DNA of 7,691 bases, taken from contig CAJMSO010000080.1 of assembly GCA_905216075.1 (NCBI GenBank), positions 1-7,691 on the forward strand, in the 5' to 3' direction. The position numbers and the translations under genes were made by a program. Source of the stretch: an uncultured bacterium (GTDB taxonomy: Bacteria > Actinomycetota > Coriobacteriia > Coriobacteriales > Coriobacteriaceae). Of this stretch, positions 1 through 7,691 are shown one piece after another. The notes below the pieces were generated by a model. That model was not told the DNA's origin. It did no database searches and saw nothing but the letters and a program-made list of their open reading frames with translations. The first letter of the stretch is position 1. Each line of letters opens with the position of its first letter.

Positions 1-100
1 CCAGGCGCAAGGTTTTCGTAGATTCCGCACGAGCCGAAGAGCACTTAATGTGCTCTTCGTGCGAGCCCAGGACCTGACCGAGCGAAAACCTTGCGCCTGG
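1..100. repeat. Long nested inverted repeat at window edge
   Basis: Bases 1-18 (CCAGGCGCAAGGTTTTCG) are a perfect reverse complement of 83-100. Inside lies a second hairpin: 26-32 pairs with 57-63 and 38-44 with 50-56, a 14-bp stem with a 5-nt bulge (33-37) and a TTAAT loop at 45-49. The unpaired flanks are unequal, 7 nt (19-25) and 19 nt (64-82). No T-tract follows, so it is not a standard intrinsic terminator. The outer arm starts at base 1 and may extend past the window. It could be an intergenic palindromic repeat, an RNase III-type processing structure between an upstream gene (rplA would be usual) and rplJ, or a fold-back artefact at a contig end. The pairing is seen directly; the role is unknown. 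Confidence 0.8.
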
Positions 101-150
101 CCTTCGGCGGCGCGGCCGGATGGTGGAATTGTGTGCAGCCCGGTTTTCCG

Positions 151-179
151 TTGACCGACGCCGGGGTCCCCGCCATAAT
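151..179 (+). promoter_or_regulatory. Sigma70/sigmaA-type promoter for rplJL
   Basis: TTGACC (151-156) and CATAAT (174-179) are separated by exactly 17 bp. Each hexamer matches the housekeeping consensus at five of six positions. Transcription should start near the G at 186-187, giving an untranslated leader of about 210 nt before rplJ, which contains the L10-leader-like RNA and its terminator. It implies that rplJL is transcribed from its own promoter, at least in part, and not only by read-through from upstream. Confidence 0.8.
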
Positions 180-194
180 ACTTTTGGTTCACGC

Positions 195-290
195 ACGAAT
201 CCGCTGCCAGAGACAGCCGGCGCAAACGGGTCTTACCCGCGAGCTTAATGGGACTTCCCGCCAGCCGAGGTGGTCGAGTAGATATGTCTT
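195..290 (+). ncRNA. Ribosomal protein L10 leader (autoregulatory 5' UTR element)
   Basis: This structured leader lies just upstream of rplJ. It has the features of the bacterial L10 leader family: a CAGAGACAG segment at 209-216 next to GCCGGCG, then CCGAGGTGG at 265-273, with GGCG (219-222) able to pair with CGCC (259-262) to close a kink-turn-like element. A small hairpin, CGGGT/ACCCG (227-231 with 235-239), sits inside. In this family excess L10 or L10-L12 complex binds the leader and represses rplJL. An intrinsic terminator follows immediately, so control here probably works by transcription attenuation. The assignment is from remembered consensus and context; the exact boundaries are approximate. 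Confidence 0.8.
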
Positions 291-293
291 CTC

Positions 294-330
294 GCCCCCG
301 TCGCTCATGCAGCGCGGGGGCTTTCTTTTT
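294..330 (+). terminator. Intrinsic terminator in the rplJ leader (attenuator)
   Basis: GCCCCCG (294-300) pairs with CGGGGGC (315-321), and CGCT (302-305) continues the stem with AGCG (311-314) across a one-base bulge. TTTCTTTTT follows at 322-330. It lies between the L10-type leader and the rplJ ribosome binding site, so termination here would stop rplJL expression. CCCGCG at 236-241 in the leader is complementary to CGCGGG at 313-318 and might form part of an alternative, antiterminating fold; that pairing is inference. Confidence 0.85.
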
Positions 331-395
331 GGACATGCCCCCGTCACGTCCTTGTGGCGGACCGTGCCCGGAAAGAATTCGAGGAGGTGTAATTC

Positions 396-917
396 ATGCC
401 CCAGCAGTACAAAATCGACAAGGTTGCAGAGATCGAGTCCCGTATCGCCGAGAACGCCGGTCTGTTCGTCGTCAACTACAACGGTCTGACGGTTAAGCAG
501 GCTCAGGAGCTGCGTCATCAGCTTCGCGAGTGCGGCGCCGAGATGAAGGTCTACAAGAACAACCTGGTCAAGATCGCTCTCAAGAACCAGGAGCAGCCCG
601 AGCTCGACGAGATCCTCGCCGGCCCCGTCGCTTATGTGTTCTACGAGTCCGAGCCGGTCGAGGCCGCTAAGGCCCTTAAGGACTTCTCCGCTAAGTCCAA
701 GGGCGTCCTTGAGATCAAGGGCGGTATCTCCGACGGCAAGGCCGTTTCCGCTGATGATGTTAAGGCTATCGCCGAGCTGCCCACCAAGGATCAGCTTCTC
801 GGCCAGATCGCCGGTCTCATCTCCGGTTTCGCTCGCGACATCGCTGTCTGCGTCAACGGCGTTTCCTCTGGTCTCGCTCGTTCGATCCAGCAGGTCTCCG
901 AGCAGAAGGCAGCCTAG
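396..917 (+). CDS. rplJ: 50S ribosomal protein L10
   Basis: This 173-residue protein has the usual L10 length. L10 anchors the L7/L12 dimers to 23S rRNA to form the ribosomal stalk that recruits GTPase translation factors. The N-terminal rRNA-binding domain shows family signatures in order: YNGLTVKQAQELRHQLRECG (about residues 28-47), MKVYKNNLVKIAL, LAGPVAYVF and GGISDGKAVS, then the ELPTKDQLLGQIAGL segment. The C-terminal region, from about 135 to 173, is helical and ends in EQKAA; in the family this helix carries the L12 dimers. The start is fixed by GAGGAGGTG at 381-389, 6 nt before the ATG. rplL follows after 102 nt. Expression is probably controlled by the L10-type leader and attenuator upstream. 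Confidence 0.98.
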   Translation: MPQQYKIDKVAEIESRIAENAGLFVVNYNGLTVKQAQELRHQLRECGAEMKVYKNNLVKIALKNQEQPELDEILAGPVAYVFYESEPVEAAKALKDFSAKSKGVLEIKGGISDGKAVSADDVKAIAELPTKDQLLGQIAGLISGFARDIAVCVNGVSSGLARSIQQVSEQKAA

Positions 918-932
918 TTGCTGTTTTCACCC

Positions 933-1001
933 GCGGCGGCAACGCCGCACCCCTGGCGCATTCGCGTCGTGTTTTAACTGATCTCCGTGCATCCGCACGG
1001 A
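933..1001 (+). promoter_or_regulatory. Two hairpins in the rplJ-rplL spacer
   Basis: The first hairpin is GCGGCG (933-938), a GCAA tetraloop of GNRA type, and CGCCGC (943-948). The second is TCCGTGC (984-990), an ATCC loop and GCACGGA (995-1001), ending 5 nt before the rplL Shine-Dalgarno sequence. Neither has a following T-tract, so they are not obvious terminators. They could be mRNA-stabilising or processing sites that help make L12 in several copies per L10. The pairing is seen; the function is inference. Confidence 0.6.
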
Positions 1002-1019
1002 AACCGAAAGGACTTAGAA

Positions 1020-1397
1020 ATGGCTAAGCTTACCACCGATGAGATCATCGATGCTCTTAAGGAAATGACCCTTCTCGAGGCTTCCGAGCTCGTCAAGGCT
1101 ATCGAGGACACCTTCGGCGTTTCCGCCGCTGCTCCTGCCGCTGTTGTCGCCGCTCCCGCTGCTGGCGCTGCTGAGGCCGAGGAGAAGACCGAGTTTGACG
1201 TCGTGCTCGAGGGCTTCGGCGACAACAAGATTCAGGTCATCAAGGCCGTCCGTGAGCTCACCAACCTTGGCCTGAAGGAGGCCAAGGAGGTCGTCGAGGG
1301 CGCTCCCAAGGCTGTTCTCGAGGGTGCCAAGAAGGAGGACGCCGAGGCTGCCAAGGAGAAGCTCGAGGCTGCTGGCGCTGCTGTCACCCTCAAGTAA
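1020..1397 (+). CDS. rplL: 50S ribosomal protein L7/L12
   Basis: This 125-residue protein shows all three parts of L7/L12. The N-terminal dimerisation helix pair (about 1-37, MAKLTTDEIIDALKEMTLLE...) binds the L10 C-terminal helix. An Ala/Pro/Val-rich hinge follows (about 38-56). The C-terminal factor-binding domain (about 58-125) contains NKIQVIKAVRELTNLGLKEA, the conserved surface that contacts EF-Tu, EF-G, IF2 and release factors. The ATG at 1020 is preferred because AAAGGA lies at 1007-1012 with 7-nt spacing and MAKLTTDEI is the family N-terminus. An in-frame upstream codon at 987 would overlap a hairpin and lacks a binding site. rplL is the last gene of the rplJL unit and is closed by a strong terminator. 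Confidence 0.98.
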   Translation: MAKLTTDEIIDALKEMTLLEASELVKAIEDTFGVSAAAPAAVVAAPAAGAAEAEEKTEFDVVLEGFGDNKIQVIKAVRELTNLGLKEAKEVVEGAPKAVLEGAKKEDAEAAKEKLEAAGAAVTLK

Positions 1398-1425
1398 TCA
1401 GGCTTTCTCGCCAGATTTCTTTGCA

Positions 1426-1464
1426 GACGGGGTTCGCATTGCGAGCCCCGTCTTTTTTGTTTTT
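1426..1464 (+). terminator. Rho-independent terminator after rplL
   Basis: A 12-bp stem (1426-1437 with 1441-1452, one G-U pair, ATT loop) begins GACGGGG. It is followed by six T, one G and five T (1453-1464). It lies 28 nt after the rplL stop and should strongly separate rplJL from galU and rpoBC. Confidence 0.95.
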
Positions 1465-1711
1465 CGGTCCCTCGACATCGGTAGCTCAAACTGCCATGTT
1501 CTGTGATTTGCGTCGTATCGGGTGCCCTGCCGTTGGGCAATAAAATTGCACCATTCGAGCAATAATTTGCGTTGACCTGCTGAAGAATTGTCTCTGCCTT
1601 GTAGCGACATATAGTTCCAGCGGTAAGATGCTTAGGTATCGCAATTTGGTCTGCGGCTGTGTGCCGCACGCATGGGGCGCTTTTGCGCCTGCGAAAGGAT
1701 CTTTGAATAAC
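1465..1711 (+). promoter_or_regulatory. galU upstream region with two leader hairpins
   Basis: This is a 247-nt gap with lower GC than the genes around it. I see no convincing gene. TTGACC at 1572-1577 resembles a -35 box but has no good -10 hexamer at 16-18 bp; TAAGAT at 1624-1629 resembles a -10 box without a good -35. Close to galU are two tandem hairpins: TGCGGC (1652-1657) with GCCGCA (1663-1668), and GGCGC (1676-1680) with GCGCC (1685-1689) around a TTTT loop. The AAAGGA ribosome binding site follows at about 1693-1698. The hairpins may affect galU translation or mRNA stability; no known riboswitch is recognised. Confidence 0.4.
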
Positions 1712-2620
1712 ATGAAGGCAATCATCCCCGCCGCCGGTCTTGGCACGCGTTTTCTGCCTGGCACTAAGTGCACGCCCAAAGAGATGCTGCCGGTGCTCGA
1801 CAAGCCCGTCATTCAGTATGTCGTCGAGGAGGCACTCGACCCCGAGGAGGTCGACGACGCCATCATCGTTACCTCGCCCGGCAAGCCCGAGCTGCTGAAC
1901 TACTTCCAGCCCGATCGCTCGCTCGAGAACCTGCTGCGCGAGCGCGGCAAGAACGCCTATGCCGATGCCGTTGCCCACGCTGGCGGTATGCCGGTCGACT
2001 TCCGTTATCAGTACGAGCCCAAGGGCCTCGGCCATGCTATTCGCTCTGCTGCCGACGCCGTGGCAGGGGAGAACTTCCTGGTTCTTCTGGGCGACTACGT
2101 TGTGCCTAACCGCGACATCTGCGACAAGATGCTCGCCGTTTCCAAGGAGCACGGTGGCGCTTCGGTTATCGCCGTCGCTGCTTGTTCGCCCGAGGAAGTC
2201 AGCCGCTACGGCGTTATCGCCGGCGAGCGCGTCGGTTCGCTCGAGGGTGCCGAGGACGTTGCCGATGCAGAGCCGGGCGCTGTCTGGCGCATCGGCGGTC
2301 TGGTCGAGAAGCCTGCTCCCGAGGCGGCTCCGTCCAACCTGTACATCGTCGGTCGCTACCTGCTGAGCCCGCTGGTCATGGACCTGCTGGCAGATCAGCA
2401 GGCCGGCAAGGGCGGCGAGATCCAGCTCACCGACGCCATGGCCCGTTCGCTCGACCGCGAGGCCATGTATGCCGTCGTCATCGACCCGCTGTCGGGCTAC
2501 GACACCGGCACTCCCTCTGGCTGGATGGCCACCAACGCCCTCATGGCCGCAAGCGACCCCCGCTTTGCCGATGCCTTCTGGGATGCCATCGACGAGCGCG
2601 GCGGATTGATGCGCAAGTAA
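1712..2620 (+). CDS. galU: UTP--glucose-1-phosphate uridylyltransferase
   Basis: This 302-residue enzyme makes UDP-glucose from UTP and glucose 1-phosphate in the cytoplasm, feeding cell-envelope glycan and galactose metabolism. The nucleotide-binding signature is near the N-terminus: PAAGLGTRFLPGTKCTPKEM (residues 6-25) followed by LPVLDKP, where Cys20 sits at a position usually Ala in relatives. Further motifs are EPKGLGHAI (102-110), LLGD with the expected metal-binding Asp128, VEKP with sugar-phosphate-contacting Lys200, SNLYIVGRYLLSP, and GGEIQLTDA (234-242). The family often has LGDD where this has LGDY, but the first Asp is kept. ATG 1712 is chosen because MKAIIPAAG is the family N-terminus and AAAGGA precedes it; an in-frame ATG at 1628 would add 28 unrelated residues. 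The gene is monocistronic, with terminators on both sides, and sits between rplL and rpoB. Confidence 0.95.
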   Translation: MKAIIPAAGLGTRFLPGTKCTPKEMLPVLDKPVIQYVVEEALDPEEVDDAIIVTSPGKPELLNYFQPDRSLENLLRERGKNAYADAVAHAGGMPVDFRYQYEPKGLGHAIRSAADAVAGENFLVLLGDYVVPNRDICDKMLAVSKEHGGASVIAVAACSPEEVSRYGVIAGERVGSLEGAEDVADAEPGAVWRIGGLVEKPAPEAAPSNLYIVGRYLLSPLVMDLLADQQAGKGGEIQLTDAMARSLDREAMYAVVIDPLSGYDTGTPSGWMATNALMAASDPRFADAFWDAIDERGGLMRK

Positions 2621-2640
2621 GCCTTCGGGCATCGACATTT

Positions 2641-2673
2641 ACGGGCGCGGACCTCGGTTCGCGCCCGTTTTTT
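2641..2673 (+). terminator. Rho-independent terminator after galU
   Basis: ACGGGCGCG (2641-2649) pairs with CGCGCCCGT (2660-2668), giving a 9-bp GC-rich stem followed by a run of T through 2673. It lies 20 nt after the galU stop and isolates galU from rpoBC. Confidence 0.93.
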
Positions 2674-2715
2674 ATAAGAGCTGCGATTGCCGACTCTCTG
2701 TTCACAGAAAATATA

Positions 2716-2730
2716 TGAACAGGTGTTCGA
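2716..2730. promoter_or_regulatory. LexA/SOS-box-like palindrome upstream of rpoB
   Basis: TGAACAGGTGTTCGA contains GAAC-N4-GTTC, close to the Gram-positive LexA box CGAAC-N4-GTTCG; only the first base of the left half differs. It overlaps a 7-bp inverted repeat, CTGTTCA (2698-2704) with TGAACAG (2716-2722), and lies inside a wider one, ACAGAAAAT (2704-2712) with ATTTTCTGT (2752-2760). It is about 75 bp upstream of the rpoB -35 box, so it is not a classical promoter-blocking position for that promoter. The match is seen; regulation is unproven and a chance palindrome is possible. Confidence 0.35.
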
Positions 2731-2806
2731 TATACATGCATCTACCTGCGCATTTTCTGTCGAAAAACTTTGCTACTCCAAAAACTCAATCGCGTCAAGG
2801 CTTTTC

Positions 2807-2834
2807 TTGCCCAACGGTCGGTACCTGATAAACT
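2807..2834 (+). promoter_or_regulatory. Extended -10 promoter for rpoBC
   Basis: TTGCCC (2807-2812) and TAAACT (2829-2834) are separated by 16 bp, and TG at 2826-2827 gives an extended -10 element. Transcription would start near 2839-2841, leaving an untranslated leader of about 67 nt. That leader contains a hairpin, TGGCGA (2851-2856) with TCGCCA (2866-2871), ahead of the AAGGAGG ribosome binding site at 2892-2898. Since galU ends in a terminator, rpoBC needs its own promoter and this is the best candidate. Confidence 0.65.
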
Positions 2835-2907
2835 ATTAGGTTGCGATAACTGGCGAAGCTATGCCTCGCCAACCCACCGAGCATTTCCGTGAAGGAGGAA
2901 AAACCTG

Positions 2908-6399
<3,492 letters not shown>

Positions 6400-6405
6400 T
6401 TGACT

Positions 6406-7413
6406 GTGGCAGATTTCGAAGCTACTGATTTTGACTCGGTAAAGATCTCCCTTGCCTCCGCCGACCAGATCCGTTCCTGGTCGCACGGTGAGGTCAAGAA
6501 GCCGGAGACCATCAATTACCGTACCCTCAAGCCCGAGAAGGACGGCCTGTTCTGCGAGAAGATCTTCGGTCCCGCCAAGGACTGGGAGTGCTCCTGCGGC
6601 AAGTACAAGGGCATCCGCTTTAAGGGCATCGTCTGCGAGCGCTGCGGCGTCGAGGTCACCTCGGCCAAGGTGCGTCGCGACCGCATGGGTCACATCGAGC
6701 TCGCCGCTCCCGTGTCCCACATCTGGTACTTCAAGAGCCCCACGAGCTTCCCGATGAGCCGTATGCTCGACATCAAGTCCAAGGACCTCGAGAAGGTTCT
6801 GTACTTCGCCAGCTACATCATCACCGAGGTTGACTATGAGGCCCGCGAGGCCGACGCCGACGACCTGCGCGAGGAGCTCGCCGCCGATCTGGAAGAGATC
6901 GATGCCGAGTGCGCCCGCCAGATCGAGTCCCTCAAGGAGCAGGGCAACCCCGAGAACTTTGACGAGTTCTCCGACGAGGAGCCGCTGACCCCCGAGGAGA
7001 TCGCCTCTGGCATCGTCGACATTGAGGAAGAGTGCAAGGACGAGAAGCAGCTCCGCACGGACGCCTTCAACGCCTTCATGAAGCTCACCGAGCGCGACCT
7101 CATCTCCGATGAGCCGCTGTTCCGCGAGATGACCCGTTACTACTCCATGTACTTCAAGGGTGGTATGGGTGCCGAGGCCGTCCGCGACCTGCTCGCTGCC
7201 ATCGACCTCCCCTCCGAGGCCGAGAAGCTCAAGGCCATCATCGCCGACGAGGACTCCCAGAAGCAGAAGCGCGAGAAGGCCGTCAAGCGCCTCGAGGTCG
7301 TTGACGCCTTCCTGAAGGGCGGCAACAGCCCCGCGAACATGATCCTGGACGTCATCCCGGTCATTCCGCCCGATTTGCGCCCGATGGTCCAGCTTGACGG
7401 TGGCCGTTTCGCC
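6406..7413 (+). CDS. rpoC: DNA-directed RNA polymerase subunit beta', N-terminal part only
   Basis: The first 336 residues of beta' are present. The zinc-binding domain has Cys62, Cys64, Cys77 and Cys80 (CSC..CERC). It is followed by the clamp segment RRDRMGHIELAAPVSHIWYF and an acidic helical insertion (about 143-220) of actinobacterial style. The sequence ends in IPPDLRPMVQLDGGRFA, just before the rudder and coiled coil. The catalytic NADFDGD motif, which should lie roughly 100 residues later, is absent. After 7413 the frame reads four unrelated residues to a stop at 7426-7428, and the base composition changes at once, so this is a cut-off gene at a sequence join and not a short protein. 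GTG 6406 is preferred over TTG 6400: AAGGAG at 6391-6396, inside the last rpoB codons, gives 9-nt spacing and MADFEATDFD fits the family. The 6-nt gap implies translational coupling to rpoB. Confidence 0.93.
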
Positions 7414-7414
7414 G

Positions 7415-7501
7415 CGTATCCATATTGATTACGCCGTACATGGGAAATATTTTCCCTGGCGTTTTTATATCCAAGACAATCCTTATGTATCTAAGGTGTA
7501 A
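7415..7501 (+). CDS. C-terminal 28 residues of an unrecognised protein (foreign segment)
   Basis: In the frame one base offset from rpoC, 28 codons read through Tyr/Phe/Trp-rich sequence (..HIDYAVHGKYFPWRFYIQDNP..) to TAA at 7499-7501. The codons are AT-rich and include TAT, TTT, AAT and GTA, unlike the GC-ending codons of rpoB and rpoC. The stop lies 21 nt before the apparent start of the next gene, with a purine-rich ribosome binding site between them, which is normal operon spacing and supports this as a real gene end. I do not recognise the family. Its upstream part is missing because the sequence joins rpoC at about 7413. Confidence 0.55.
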   Translation, partial: RIHIDYAVHGKYFPWRFYIQDNPYVSKV

Positions 7502-7522
7502 ATATTTTAGGGGGAGATTACC

Positions 7523-7691
7523 ATTATTGAATTCAGAGAATTTCGCTTAGAAGATAAACCACTCATAGATGACTATTTTCATCAGAAAAGATATGAACAG
7601 GCTGATGCTACCTTCATGACGCTCTTTGCCTGGCAGAAGCCCTATGAAATCCAGTGGGCTGAAGAAGACAATGTCCTCTATATCCGCTCAG
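7523..7691 (+). CDS. DUF2156 / LPG-synthase C-terminal-domain-like protein, N-terminal part
   Basis: The first 56 codons run off the window end. The pattern E-F-R-x2-x-LEDKPLIDDYF ... TFMTLFAWQKPYEIQWAEEDNVLYI resembles the N-terminus of the DUF2156 family (GNAT-like fold related to the C-terminal domain of phosphatidylglycerol lysyltransferase), common in Bacillota. Substrates are unknown for most members. No ATG, GTG, TTG or CTG occurs in frame after the stop at 7508-7510 until ATG 7616, which would remove 31 conserved-looking residues. AGGGGGAG at 7509-7516 suits initiation at ATT 7523 (6 nt) or ATT 7526 (9 nt), so an ATT start or a base error is likely. Low GC ties it to the preceding fragment, in an organism other than the one carrying rpoB. 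Confidence 0.65.
   Translation, partial: MIEFREFRLEDKPLIDDYFHQKRYEQADATFMTLFAWQKPYEIQWAEEDNVLYIRS

Noticed and set aside
1..100. Integron attC or transposon end
   Set aside because: No R-box core sites, target duplication or recombinase gene is visible; only the palindrome itself is supported.
186..210. tRNA-like T-arm (GGTTC...GAATCC)
   Set aside because: The loop is too long and no acceptor, D or anticodon arms surround it; it belongs to the L10-type leader.
1572..1604. galU promoter using TTGACC at 1572
   Set aside because: No acceptable -10 hexamer at 16-18 bp spacing; left as an unresolved upstream region.
1232..2638. Antisense open frame of 468 codons opposite galU and the end of rplL
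   Set aside because: Same cause as above; it runs across two terminators and overlaps clearly real genes.
2736..2828. Possible 30-residue ORF before rpoB
   Set aside because: No ribosome binding site, no recognisable motif, and it overlaps the rpoB promoter.
6400..7428. rpoC as a naturally truncated short beta' or pseudogene
   Set aside because: No gradual decay is seen; sequence is perfect up to 7413 and then changes composition at once, fitting a join between two DNAs.

Overview
The window is mostly an ordinary ribosomal-protein and RNA-polymerase block from a high-GC Gram-positive bacterium. The proteins look actinobacterial: RpoB is about 1160 residues with an Ala/Glu-rich acidic tail, and RpoC carries an acidic helical insertion after the zinc finger. 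The details suggest Coriobacteriia, most likely a Collinsella-like gut organism. This placement comes from family resemblance, not from a database search.

Layout, all genes on the + strand: 1-100 is a long nested inverted repeat at the window edge. 151-395 holds a sigma70-type promoter, an L10-leader-type RNA and an intrinsic terminator acting as an attenuator. Next come rplJ (396-917), a spacer with two hairpins, rplL (1020-1397) and a strong terminator. galU (1712-2620) follows with its own terminator, then a 234-nt gap with a LexA-box-like palindrome and an extended -10 promoter, rpoB (2908-6399) and rpoC (from 6406). The first unit makes the L10-L12 stalk of the ribosome and the last makes the beta and beta' subunits of RNA polymerase. 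galU, for UDP-glucose synthesis, sits between them. In most bacteria rplJL runs directly into rpoBC, so here the block is split into three transcription units.

rpoC breaks off after about 336 codons, before the catalytic centre, at about 7413. GC content drops from about 65% (93 nt before) to 39% (277 nt after). What follows is the tail of an unrecognised protein and the start of a DUF2156/LPG-synthase-C-like gene in Bacillota-style sequence. The likeliest explanation is a misassembly or chimeric join, not biology. I see no CRISPR array, tRNA, rRNA, transposase or new defence system. The points worth a second look are the join, an apparent insertion in RpoB fork loop 2, the position of galU, the nested palindromes, and an apparent ATT start codon.
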